Shown piece by piece: positions 40,251 to 50,734 of a stretch of DNA of 64,000 nt. Origin of the DNA: Eutreptiella sp. 'Long Island Sound 2002'. Taxonomy: Eukaryota > Euglenozoa > Euglenophyceae > Eutreptiales > Eutreptiaceae. A program made the position numbers and the translations under genes. Numbering within the stretch: position 1 is the first letter of the stretch; each line of letters opens with the position of its first letter. The stretch is from positions 122,149,706-122,213,705 of the forward strand of contig OZ038379.1 of the NCBI GenBank assembly GCA_964036045.1. Reading direction: 5' to 3'. Below the pieces are notes generated by a model, which was given only the letters and a program-made list of their open reading frames with translations, had not been told where the DNA came from and did not search any database.

Positions 40251-41311
40251 CATGGCCTTGGCCTGCATGACCCAGGCCTCTGTGGGTTCCGGTGTGTCTG
40301 GGCCGTTGGGGGAGCCTTGAGCCCAGTAGAGTGCTGTGTGGAGGGCTTCCCAGGGGGCGTCTTCGCGGCCTGTGAGGGTGGTGGCCTGGAGGAGTCGTTG
40401 CCGGCCCCGTGAGGGGTTTTCCGGGTCTATTTCCGGGGTATAGGCCTGGGCCGCTATGAGGACTCCGTGTGCCCAGTGGAGGACCCACCATTGGGCCTTC
40501 GCTTTGAGGATGTGGATGGCGGGTTGTTGGGGGGAGGTGTCCAGGGTGTCCCACAATGCGATGGCTAGTTCCATCCTGGAGGGGTGGAGGTGTGGGGTGG
40601 CCCTGCAGCTTAGGAGCTGATCGATGTGGAAGGGGGTGACGGGATCTTTGGGGCCCTGCGGTGGTCGGGGCATCGCTGGGATGGTCGTGGGGTCCCAGTG
40701 GCGTTCCTGGGCGGCCAGGGTGTCTAGGGCGGCGGTGATGATGTGATGGGCTTGCCCCTCCAGGACGATGTGGCGCTCCGTGCCGAAGTCCTTTGGTAGG
40801 TGGGCTGCGGGGTGGACGGTGATGTGGGCTAGGGCGCGTTGGTGGGCTATTGTTCCCCCGTGTGGCGCCTGCGTCCGTTTGTCCCCCGGGATGTGCTGGT
40901 GTTGGTGTTTTGGTGGGGGCGGTCCCAGGGCGAGGGATTCTACTCCGTGGAGGGGGATGGCGTGATCCCTGGACCTGTTGGGCAGGATGTATATGCCCGG
41001 TCCTCCCGGTACGGTGCCCAGGTACATGTTGCCCGTGATAGTAGGGGCCGGCAGCGGTTGGCGCAGGGGCGAGGTGCATGGGGTGGAGCAGGGCGGGTCA
41101 TGGTGCTCACACCGGGGGTGGTCGATGCCGTACGGGGTGACGTGTACGGCGAAGGGTCCGACGGCGCCCTGGAGTTTGTGGGGTTGGATGTTGTGGAGGC
41201 GCGCCACCGCCCATGTGTTGGAGCGCCCTTTGCTGATCCACACGGCGTCTGCCCGCGACGCCGCTGGGTTCAGGCAGTCCGTGGTGATGCCTGTGATCGC
41301 GCGGTTGTGGG
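40236..41311 (-). CDS. LINE copy 2: ORF1-like region, N-terminal half (5' incomplete)
   Basis: The frame is open at the 5' boundary of the LINE (a Met at 41327 lies in the flanking LTR, so it is not the real start). It reads DAVWISKGRSNTWAVARLH, LPKDFGTERHIVLEGQAHHI, MELAIALWDTLDTSPQQPAI, AQWWVLHWAHGVLIAAQAY and EAWVMQAKAMRNYH before frame is lost near 40235. It has the look of a real folded protein, with Trp-rich helices, but I do not recognise it. Confidence 0.5.
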
Positions 41312-41322
41312 CAACTACCAAG
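41312..41322. repeat. Target-site duplication of LINE copy 2, right copy
   Basis: CAACTACCAAG matches 26990-27000 at 10 of 11 bases and is followed by TACAATAGCTCAAAT, which resumes the LTR. Confidence 0.85.
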
Positions 41323-43518
41323 TACAATAGCTCAAATGCAAAAAATCTACACTGAGGGCTTCCAAGGATGCTTGAGGTCCAGCGTTGACACTTAACAATC
41401 CTTTCAACACGCTGGTCGTCTCACGGTGCACACGGAGACACGGGCGTTGGGCATGTACATAGAAATGCACCAATAGAATAATGGAAAAAGCCCTGAAATT
41501 GGCATATGAACACATATCAAGCAAAATTGGGGAAAGATGGAAACATACACAATCACAGCCATAGACCCCTCATTCCCTGGACTCAGGACCTTCCCTTGAC
41601 TCGCCAACATGATGCCCTGAACCAAGTCAAATAAGATGGCTAAATGCCATGTGTTAAAAGTCACTACACAAACCCCAAAGGTGTGTTCCCTCCCAAGCCT
41701 CTAAACCCTAGCCCAATGGGGGAGGTGGCGTGTCATGGCCTAGAGTGGCACTGAGGACCATGCCCTACCCTGACATAACTTTGGTTGGACTTGGAGTCGA
41801 TTGGGCTTGTAGAAATGCCCCATGCAGATGACCTCACAATATAGCAAAATGGGGCAAATCACACCATACTGCCCATAATTCAATTATATACTCCAAAATG
41901 CATACGGCAGGTTTTCAAATGCTCCATGCATGTGTCAAACCGGAAAGTAATATACAAGGGTGATATAGACCAAAAGTTCATGCCGAAGAATATCCCAACA
42001 TTGGCTCCCAAACCCCTCCGGATATATACATGCCATGCTTCACAAGTCAACTCACAAATTTGAGACCTAATTTTGTGAGGCCTCGTGTGCCACGCCAAAG
42101 TGACCACGTGATTCGACATATGGTGAGGTGCACCACCGAAGCATATGCCAACATTTAAGCAACATACCATAGTTCACTGATCTCTAGGCACTTTACTGTT
42201 AGCCGACCAGTTGTGCACATAAAATACAAAAATGAGCATAAAATGAGGTCAACAACATGAAAATATTGCCAAATTCAAAGTTATCACTATAGTATATAAC
42301 TTCGCTCACCCATGGTATCAACATATGGTTCAAAACACAATTGCTTGGGACCATTTGCAAACAATTCCCCCACTTGGATCCCCACATGGGCGCATAGGAA
42401 CACCTTCGAACCTCCTCACGACACGCACCATGAAAATGGGAAAATTGATAGTGCAGCTTGTGGGTCGCTTTGTAAGCCTTCCCACATGCACTATATGTGC
42501 GGTAGACTTAGTCTAGTGCTATGGAGCTCGCCATTCGCACATGGGCAAAACCCTTGCCACGTATGACTCCACATATCTTCCTACAAACGGAGATATATAA
42601 CATGGGCGTGAGTATAGCGAAGCACATACCATGCATATAACACATACCCTCAAAACGTGGCTCCCACCATGGTATGCCATGCCCCTCCATGGACATAACT
42701 TCACGTTAAAAATACGTAGGAACCGAAAGAAAAGTTTCCATGCAACCCCAACACTCATGCAGTACACTCGAAAGTCGCATTAAAATATTCGGTTGCATGG
42801 TCCAAGAGTTATATATCACTTTCTAACCTCTTGACCATTATCCCTTGCTACACCAGGCATGTACACGTGTACACATCAAAGGCGTTTGATGCTTGCTAGA
42901 TTAAGTTGAGACCAATGCGATTCCAGCCCATATCTCAAAATTGAAACACCTCGCACTCAGCCGGAGATATGATGTTTCAAAGTGGCCTGACGAATCAATT
43001 TTGTTTCGCCCATATCTCCAAGAAACATGAAGGAGACAACAAAAGGAAGGTTGATTTGTGATCGGGGAAAAATGTAGGACAACTCGAAATTCATCATATC
43101 AAGTGCGGCGACCTCGAAGTCGAAAATCCGATTCTGAATGTCTGAAAAAATTGGAATTTTGCGAGTGTATAACATGAGAATTGCGGAAGCAACGAACCCT
43201 TTTCTGATGAAATTTAACCCTTCATCGGGGTTTCCGCTAAAATATCTGGAAAAAACTGTTGACCAATCGGTTACCGCCCAAATCGCCAGCCAACAGACAG
43301 TCGCCGATCCTTATATTCTGAAATATAAATCTCAGCCGGCGGCGGCTCGGTATTGAATATGGCCGCTCATAGCTGGAATGGCGGAGCCTATCATACTATC
43401 ACATCAGGTTAGGTCAGGTGGATGGGAGAGTGTGATATCAGCCAATGGCGGCTTACCGGCCCATAGATACACACCCCAAGTGACCCAAAGATGGCCACGG
43501 GGGTCCGAACCGGCTTCA
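41323..43518 (-). repeat. 5' LTR of element I, outer piece
   Basis: It is collinear with 14636-16890 of the 3' LTR and ends at the same base (CGGCTTCA, 43518) beside the ACGT target duplication. A deletion of about 63 bp near 43310 removes a block containing GACAATCAGAACGAAAGG that is present in the other LTRs. Confidence 0.9.
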
Positions 43519-43924
43519 ACGTGCGGTATGGCACACATTTCTGCGGCTGTGGGGTGGCAGCTCTAAAGGGTATGGCATGGTCCCCATGCGGCCGGAGATC
43601 CCGCGGGACCTCCTTGATGGGTGTGTGTTGAAAACTTTTTTCTTTGAAGGACTCCTGTAATTGGACCCTTATTTTCGCACAGCGGGGGTCCTTCTGGTCC
43701 CCCTGCACTGCTGCCCGCCCCGACCGTTGAGACCGCGGGCGGTAGTGTTTCCCCTTGGCGTCATGTTCAACGAGGTCCTGATACCGGGGAGAGGTGTCAG
43801 TGTCACCCTCATACCCACCAGCAACTGCGTCGCGGGCACTATCCCGGACGGTTGGTCCGCCGACAAGTTCCACCAATCCAGGGCCATCTCTCCTAACTCC
43901 CAAAACCAATCTTGTGCCTTCCAC
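43519..43924 (-). pseudogene. pol: Element II pol: linker and N-terminal edge of reverse transcriptase
   Basis: After a frameshift near 43780 the minus strand reads SPRYQDLVEHDAKGKHY, then KEVPRDLRPHGDHAIPFRAA and PQKCVPYRT. This is the gypsy RT entry region equivalent to the LPPHRxxDHxI...PYR pattern. The frame meets element I exactly at RT|ACGT. Across the join, removing element I with one ACGT, codons continue without a stop into FRELVNKF at 14410. Confidence 0.8.
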
Positions 43925-44826
43925 ACAGGGACAATCATTATCCCTTGGGCCTGGTCCATGATGGCCTTGAGGTCGACATCTTGCATTCTAGAGAAGGGGA
44001 CATTAATCCATAGGTGGTCCCGGCCCAAGTCCTTGGAGAAGGCATCCTGGGCCTGCGTCCAATACCGTGGGAACTGGGCATTGCATTTTTGGGCGAATGC
44101 ATCAACTCTGGACTGCTGCACCCTTCCTGAAACCCCTGCCCATGCCAAAATCGCTTGCTTGAGACTCGGAAGTACTGCGTATGCCTCGGTTTTATAAGTA
44201 CGACTAGCTGACTTATGTAGTGCCTTGCGCCGAGCTGCGGTTGGTAGTGCCTGAGCCTTCTTAGAAATGCGGACGGGTCGTACTGAAATGGTACCTGAAC
44301 TGGACCCTGGGAAGCCACCGTACCGCTTGACGACCTGTTTGTCCGTGGGGAGGTCCGTACCGGAGAGCCTGGGTTGTCCTGTGGGGGGTTCTGGAAGGGT
44401 CTCTCCCCTCCAGTGGCCGTTATGGTTCTGGTGGTATCCCCACCCCCCGGCGAAGCTGTCTGGGAACGCGGTGTGGACGGGGGAGGGGGTTTTGAGGGGC
44501 GGAGCTAAAATAGGCTCGCCCTCTTCTGACTCGGCCTCGGATAACCCTTGCTCGCTCTTGGTACCGCCGTTGGGATCTACGGGTAAATGACACGCACACT
44601 GTTGCAGGCACTGGCACCTAAACCGCTGTGGCTCCACCTCGGAGGGGGGTATGAGGCGGGCAAGTCTGTCCCCGGCCTCCCTCGTGGCAGTAGAGGGGGG
44701 TATGGACTGTGGTGGTTTGTACCTAGCCTGAGCTATGGTTATCCACTCCATAGAATATGGGGGTCCGGTTGGAGGAAAATCTGAGTACTGCGGGTCCCCC
44801 ATGCTGTCTTCATATTCTTGAACCAA
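43669..44826 (-). CDS. pol: Element II pol: protease-RT spacer with Dam-like methyltransferase segment
   Basis: This 385-codon frame begins with an acidic, Pro-rich linker. Residues ~205-330 (about 43836-44210) then read LKQAILAWAGV, VDAFAQKCNAQFPRYWTQAQ, DAFSKDLGRDHLWINVPFSR, DQAQGIMIVPVWKAQDWFWE. The DxFA...RYW...DAFSKD...WINxPFS...VPVW order is that of the Dam-type adenine-methyltransferase domain described in DIRS-like retroelements. The catalytic NPPF appears as NVPF. It lies at the same place as the weaker version in element I. Whether it has or had enzymatic activity is unknown. Confidence 0.65.
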   Translation of the reverse strand: MVQEYEDSMGDPQYSDFPPTGPPYSMEWITIAQARYKPPQSIPPSTATREAGDRLARLIPPSEVEPQRFRCQCLQQCACHLPVDPNGGTKSEQGLSEAESEEGEPILAPPLKTPSPVHTAFPDSFAGGWGYHQNHNGHWRGETLPEPPTGQPRLSGTDLPTDKQVVKRYGGFPGSSSGTISVRPVRISKKAQALPTAARRKALHKSASRTYKTEAYAVLPSLKQAILAWAGVSGRVQQSRVDAFAQKCNAQFPRYWTQAQDAFSKDLGRDHLWINVPFSRMQDVDLKAIMDQAQGIMIVPVWKAQDWFWELGEMALDWWNLSADQPSGIVPATQLLVGMRVTLTPLPGIRTSLNMTPRGNTTARGLNGRGGQQCRGTRRTPAVRK

Positions 44827-44850
44827 ACAGTACGAATCGTCACAATCAAA

Positions 44851-45560
44851 CTACCTATCTGGTGCCACTAAACCTACCGAGACACACTGGCAGACCGTAA
44901 AGGGCTGCCCCGGCGGGGTTACCAACTGCTGCTTGGGAGGAGAGGGTATTGGCTGCTCCCCTCCTAAGCTAGCGTTGCGTGTCGCTGACATGACGGTGGC
45001 TGCCGTGGTGACGTGCTGCACAGCCACGGCTACTGCCGCCACTTGTTGTCCCAAAAAGGCCAACGTCTGCGTAATGGCGGCAGCCCATGTCGTCCATTGT
45101 ATACTGGGAGTCTTCCCGCCGGGAGCTTCCTCAATCATTGGAGAGGGGAGATTAGGGTCGGTCCCCACTTCCCGCAGGACAGTGGGTTCGGAGTACTCTG
45201 CCAACGTATCCACTAGGCAGTCCCGAGAGGCATCAAGTTGTAACCCATCGCATTTAAGGAATGGGTAGCCGACTATACAGCCATTGCTGATTTCAGCGGA
45301 GTATACAAAGACCTGTTCGCAGGTCAAAAACCCCTCCACTCCATGCCGGTCCCGCACGGCCACGGTCAGATCCAGCAATGCCCCCATTGTCCCTCCTGCC
45401 ACCGCGTCTCCTCCTACGGACGTAATGGCAAGGGGTTTCCGCGCCGGTTGGAGCGTACCGCTCAGAACAAATGAGGGGGGAGCAATGGCAAAAGCCTGGC
45501 TCCCTCAGTCGACCAGGGTAGGTGCTGGGCTCTCTTCACCCGTTCTCCAGCGGGCACTGC
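44851..45560 (-). pseudogene. pol: Element II protease, active site interrupted
   Basis: The minus strand reads SPAPTLVD, TGA, GSQAFAIAPPSF. The stop at 45505-45507 sits in the middle position of the catalytic D-(S/T)-G triplet. Downstream are GGTMGALLDLTVAVRDRHGV, FVYSAEISNGCIVGYPFLK (GYPFL as the usual (I/L)LGxDFL-like motif) and a long linker. A TAG at 44851-44853 separates it from the next frame, which is in the same register. It would have cut the Gag-Pol polyprotein. Confidence 0.75.
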
Positions 45561-45862
45561 CCTGCACCACCAATTCCCGGCGCGTGCCTGTTGAACCAGG
45601 CGTGCGTCGGCGACGCACCGCACATACTCGGGGTCCTCGGAGGGTACGGCGCGTATGAGCATCCTAAATTCGGCTCGCCGGCACCGACCGTATGGTTGCA
45701 GTAGAAATTATGACCTTCAGCGCCGACGGACTCCGTACAGGGGGTGGGTCCGTCAGTGCTGGCCGAGCCTGCGGGCTGCCAGCAGTATGGTCAGCGTCCC
45801 GCAGCCTGACTACTCTCTTGCGAGCACAGCGCTCGCCTCTCGTAAGCCATCCCCCGACGTCC

Positions 45863-46900
45863 TCACTGACACGGGTTCCTGGAGCGGCCCCTTGTCGGCG
45901 CGTTGGCTGCCGCGGGTTTGGCCGCGGTGTGTCCGTCGGCCTTCCCTTTGGCGTCCCCCTGAGGGGCTGCCTCGGCAGGCTTACCATCTTTGGCTTCGAC
46001 TTGGGCCTGCCGGGCACGGGCAACATTTTTTTTCACGTGATATTGGCACTGAGCAGGATGGTGTTCACCCCCACACCACATGCTTTTGTCATCCTTGGCT
46101 ATTTTAGTGGCATGTCAGAGCGCCCAGTCAACCTGTTTCTGTTGACTTGGGGTCAAGCCGTGGGCGTTAGCTTTGTCGTCTCCCTGACAAGGCTTGCGGT
46201 CTCCCCACGACCAGCCACCCCTGGGGTAATCGCCGTGCTGCCCCTTGCCTTTGCCCTTGCCTTTGCCCTTCCCCTTGCCAGGTTTACGGCCAGGAGTGCG
46301 GTCCCGACGGTCATCCGTCTTCTTGGGCTTGGGGCAGTCTGCCGCCCGATGTTGCTTTTCACCGCAGTTGTGGCATGCGCCCTTGAAGGTTGCGGGCGCC
46401 GAGGCGCTGCGAGTCTGCACCGGAGTTGCCGGCTGCGCCTTGTCATGGCGTTTTTGTTGCCACTTGCGCTTATCGCGCCAGGTGAGCTCCTACACCACCT
46501 GGGAGTGTGCAGCCTCCCAGGTGGAATCACCGTGTAGTGCCTCGAACTTTGCCAGCTTGGCAAGTTCCGCCCCGTGGCCTCCATGACGCTCAAGCGCCTG
46601 GCGCCACACCTGTTTGGCACGCTGCGGGGTGATAGCGCACTTGCGCGCCGTGCGGCGAGCGTGTAGAACCCACTGGATTATCCAGAGGCTGTAGTTGGCC
46701 ACAGCTTTTGGGCGGGGCACGTCCATTGCGATCCATTGCTTTTCCAGGAGTTCGCCGGACACCCTGCCCTGGCCGATAGTAGAGGCCACGCCGTATATCT
46801 GCTCGTATGTCCAGCCGGCATCTCGAACCAGACTGGCATATATGTTCCCTTCGTCCGGGAAACACGAGCAGAAAACGTATGCCAGGAGATCTGGTGCCAT
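45863..46900 (-). pseudogene. gag: Element II gag: core C-terminal part and two zinc knuckles
   Basis: One register, broken by TAG at 46490-46492 and TGAs at 46115 and 45863, carries MAPDLLAYVFCSCFPDEGNI and RPKAVANYSLWIIQWVLHARR. It then has a CCHC knuckle CHNCGEKQHRAADC, a Lys/Gly-rich stretch (KPGKGKGKGKGKGKG) and a second degenerate knuckle, MWCGGEHHPAQCQYH. Nucleocapsid knuckles bind genomic RNA. The first and last stops fit CAG to TAG and CGA to TGA changes. Confidence 0.75.
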
Positions 46901-47979
46901 GCGCTTACACCAAAATACCCTGTAACGGTCCCACTCGGGCTCAAACGTGGCCCAGTCCCCTCGGAAGACTGGCCTCTTGAGGAGGTCCTTGATGACTTGC
47001 CTAGTCTCGGGGTCTAGGGTGTCTTACTCCAGCTTGTCGATGCCGAACAGCGCCCTAACCTGAACATTCAGGTCGTTGTGGGTGGGGGCACTGCCGGGTA
47101 CGGAGCCATCAGGTACAGAAAAAGACCCTACGTCGGGTGTGTCCAGGACTGGGGCCTTACCCGTCCCTCAAAAAGAAGGCAAGCTACCCATAGCTGAGAC
47201 GAGTCACTCTTGAAAAATTCCTGCACGTTAGAAAATCTCAGGTGCTTCTCCCCATCATGGGTGGTGCCTTTCATGTCCAGCTGTGGAAGGTCAAACGTAG
47301 TGCCACCCGCTTCATGTAGCAATGTGGGGGCGCTTGCCGCTGGCTTTCGGGTGGCGAGGTTGCTGTGCGGCCTCAGGATGTCCCTCAACCCAGAAAACTG
47401 CGTTTCAACCCCCGGTGCAGGCGTAGTCCCTCCATATGGGCAATGGGAAAAACGAATGCCCTCTCCCGTCGAACCATGTGGCGGAGCTGCAGGCTCGGCC
47501 TTGACGGGGTAAGTGGGATGAGAAAGGCTGGGGTCGGGGTTCACGTTTTGACGAGGGGTAGGGGTGTCTGCACCCTCCTCCCTTTCATCCGCATACTCAT
47601 CTTCCCACTCCTGTATTTTTCCTCTTATGTGTTCCATCGCATTTGTGAGGGTTTCCATACCATTCACGACCTCTGGGAGCTGCGTCTCCAAAGCCCGGAG
47701 GGAGCTGTCATGATCCGCCACTCGGGCTTCCACCGCCGCCACATCAAAATTCAGGGAGGTGGATACATCCGGGAGTTGGGCGGGTGGTCCAGGCACTTGC
47801 TGCCGTCCCTTTACCAGCGCCAACTGCTGGGCGTTGTGTTGGATTTGTCGTTTCAAAGACGCACACTGGCTGTCCACCTCGTGGACCTTCTTGGCTGACG
47901 GATTCATGACTTCTGTTTGCAGGCGATCCGGGCCTGATTCCGCCAGTATCAGGCGATGGTGACAGTCCCTGATCTCCTC
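46901..47979 (-). pseudogene. gag: Element II gag: N-terminal part with coiled coil
   Basis: The frame from 47979 to 47128 reads SLEEIRDCHHRLILAESGPD, then a coiled coil (VHEVDSQCASLKRQIQHNAQ, ARVADHDSSLRALETQLPEV, METLTNAMEHIRGKIQEWED). After an acidic/Pro linker comes LPQLDMKGTTHDGEKHLRFS with NVQEFF, a gag-core-like entry (target protein for W-x-x-F folds). Element III is inserted at its 5' edge, so the start codon is not in view. A frameshift lies near 47120. Confidence 0.65.
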
Positions 47980-50339
47980 TAAAGAAGGTCCCTACCAGGA
48001 CCGGCCCCCGCTGTGCCCCTTCCGCCTGTAACCCCTGCTGACTTGCTCCTGATCAACGATTGCATTTATCAAAATCCAGGGTTCCAAATCCAAAAATATA
48101 GAAAATATTATCCTCCTTCAACCCTGAACAGCAACCAGATACCACAATTGCAGCAATAGCCCAATTCACAATCTAATACGGGCTGCGGGCTTCCGTTCAG
48201 CACACCGGTCGTCTCACGGTGGCGGGCATGTACAAGAATTGCACCAAAGAGGAAAGCCCTGAAATTGGCATATGAACAGAAATAAAGCAAAGTTGGGGAA
48301 AGAGGTAAACATACACATTCACAGCCATAAACCCCTCATTCCCTGGAGTCAAGACCTTCCCTTGACTCACCAACATATTGCCCTGAACCAGGACAAATGA
48401 GATGGCGGAATGCCATGTGTCACAAGTCACTACACAAACCCCAAAAATGTGTTCACCCCCAAGCCTCTAAATCCTAGCGCAATAGGGGAAGTGGTGTGTC
48501 ATGGCCTAGAGTGGCACTCAGGACCATGCCCTACCCTGACATAAACTTGGTTGGAATTGGAGTCGAAAGGGCTTGGAGAACTGCCCCATGACGATGACCT
48601 CACAACCTAACAAAATCAGGCAAAACACACCATAGTGCCCAATATTCAATTATATACTCAAAAATGCATACGGCAAATACCCAAATGCTCCATGCATGTG
48701 TCAAACCGGAAAGTAATATACAAGGGTGATATAGACCAAAGGTCCATGCCCAAGAATATTCTATCATTGGCTCCGAAACCTCTCCAGTTATGTACATGAC
48801 ATGCTTCACAAGTCATCTCATGAATTTGAGACCTAATTTTGTGAGACCTTCTGTGCCACGCCAAAGTGACCATGTGATCCGGCATATGGTGAGGTACAAC
48901 ACCGAAGCATATGCCAACATATAAGCAACATACCATAGTTCATGAATCTCTAGGCACTTTACTGTTAGCCGACCAGTTGAGCACATAAAATACAAAAATG
49001 AGCATAAAATGAGGTCAAAAACATGCAAATAATGCCAAATTCAAGATAATTACAATAGTATATAACTTCGCTCACCCATGGTATCAACCTATGATTCAAA
49101 ACACACCTGCTTAGGACCATTTGCAAACATTCCCCCTACTTGGAACCCCCACATGGACGCATAGGGACACCTTCGGACCTCCTCCCAACACGCACCACGA
49201 AAATGGGAAAATTGATATTGGCGCTTGTGGGACGCTCCGTAAGCCCTCCCACATGCACTATATGAGCGGTAGACTTAGTCTAGCGCTATGGAGTTCACCA
49301 TTCGGACATGGGCGAAGCCCTTGCCACGTATGACTCCATATATCTCCCTACAAACGGAGATATATAACATGGGCGTGAGCATATCGAAGCACATACCATG
49401 CATATAACACATACCCTCAAATGTGGCTCCCACCATGATATGCCATGTCCCTCCATGGCCATAACTTCACGTTAAAAATACGTAGGAACCCAAAGAAAAG
49501 TTGATATGCAATCCCAACACTCATGCGGTACACTCGAAAGTCGCAATAAAATATTCGGTTGCACGGTCCAAGAGTTATATATCACTTTCTACCCTCTTGA
49601 CCATTATCCCTTGCTATACCAGGCATGTGTACACACCAAAGGCGTCTGATGCTTCCTGAATTGAGTTGAGACCAAGGCGCTTCCAACCCAATTCTCGAAA
49701 TTGATACCTCTCGGGCTGAGCTGGAGATATGACCTTTCAAAGTGGCCTCACGAATCAACTTTGTTTCGCCTATATCTCCAAGCAAAACGAAGGACATAAC
49801 AAAACGAAGGTTGATTCGTGATCGGGGAAAAATGTAGGACCACTCGAGATTCGTCATATCAAGTGCGGCGATGTCGAAGTAGAAAATCCGATTCTGAAAG
49901 TCAGAAAAAATCGGATTAATTTTGCGAGTGTATAATATGAAAAATGCCGAAGCAACGAACCCTTTACTGATGAAATCTGACCCTTCATCGGGGTTTCCGC
50001 CAAAATATCTGTAAATAACAGTAGACCATTCGGTTACCGCAAAATCGCGAGCCAACTGACAGTCGCCGATACATTGACAATCAGAACGGAAGGCTGAAAA
50101 ATTACGGAAACATTATGATAAAAAAATCCTGTTGATTCCTGATATTCTGATATATAAATCTCAGCTGGCGGCGCCTCGGTACTGAATATGGCCGCTCATA
50201 GCCGGAATGGCCAAGCCTATCACATCAGGTTAGGTCAGGTGGATGAGAGAGTATGATATCAGCCAATGGCAGCTTGCCGGCACATAGATACACACCCCAA
50301 GTGACCCCAAGATGGCCACGGGGGTCCGAACCGGCTTCA
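47980..50339 (-). repeat. 3' LTR of element III
   Basis: This 2360-bp LTR starts TGAAGCCGG at 50339 after the PPT and ends GACCTTCTTTA at 47980. It is collinear with the element I LTRs and with 53344-54950. It contains no gene. Confidence 0.88.
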
Positions 50340-50349
50340 CCCCCCTTCT
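50340..50349 (-). promoter_or_regulatory. Polypurine tract of element III
   Basis: AGAAGGGGGG-type purine run on the minus strand immediately before TGAAGCCGG, identical in position to that of element I. Confidence 0.85.
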
Positions 50350-50734
50350 CAGAGCGTTGTATCCGCTCGGAAACCACTGAAGAGAGGACGGGAGGACCCC
50401 GATGGGCTCCAACCCCCCCCTCCCCATGTCCCAAGGACACATGGAGGCCCCACACACGTCGTAGGCGTCCCCCATGGCCCAAAGGTGGGGTGAGGACACT
50501 GATAATCAGTGCCCTACGCCATATCCGGTGTCCTCTTGATCTACAACATGGACCAAGGGGATCAAAGATAGAAAAACGTCGTCGGTCGACCTAAATAAGT
50601 ATACCACATTGAATTATATATGTGGAGATCGAGTGAAGGGGGTAGATGGCCAATCAAGGCTCAAAAATCCCCGGATGAATGCCCTCACCCGTCTCCCAAG
50701 CACAGAAACAAACGAAAATGCCAAGGGGGGTCCA
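50350..50734 (-). other. 3' untranslated region of element III
   Basis: Noncoding, collinear with 16901-17284 of element I. Confidence 0.75.

Larger units (their letters stand above)
27001..41311 (-). mobile_element. LINE copy 2: 14.3 kb non-LTR retrotransposon with APE, RT, RNase H and putative cysteine protease
   Basis: It is bounded by an 11-bp TSD and ends at its 3' side in a short (CCTA)n tail. Minus-strand order: ORF1-like region (41311-39442), AP-type endonuclease (39440-38260), RT (37578-35422), linker and RNase H (35269-33887), CCHC finger (33847-33794), putative cysteine protease (32760-32280), proline-rich tract, conserved C-terminal domain (ending 29388), and a 2.4 kb G/T-rich (+ strand) 3' region. 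The ORF is already open at the 5' edge, so the copy is probably 5'-truncated. Stops and frameshifts make it inactive. Confidence 0.88.
14446..43518 (-). mobile_element. Gypsy element I: complete two-LTR Ty3/gypsy chromovirus-like element, split by a LINE
   Basis: Minus-strand order: 5' LTR (43518-41323, then 27000-26815 after the LINE), PBS 26814-26800, gag (~26640-22567), protease-RT-RNase H-integrase-chromodomain (22434-17285), 3' UTR, PPT 16900-16891 and 3' LTR (16890-14446). A 4-bp TSD ACGT flanks it. Without the LINE and one TSD copy the element is about 14.75 kb. The 5' LTR is about 63 bp shorter than the 3' LTR, mostly through one deletion near 43310. Pol has several lesions, so the copy is inactive. 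Confidence 0.9.
43519..47979 (-). mobile_element. Gypsy element II, 5' half (gag, protease, Dam-like segment, start of RT)
   Basis: Gag with zinc knuckle, a mutated protease, a Dam-like segment and the N-terminal edge of RT lie in this order on the minus strand. RT stops at the ACGT duplication and continues at 14445. The element is entered at its gag N-terminus by element III (47980). No 5' LTR or PBS of element II is visible. Confidence 0.85.
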
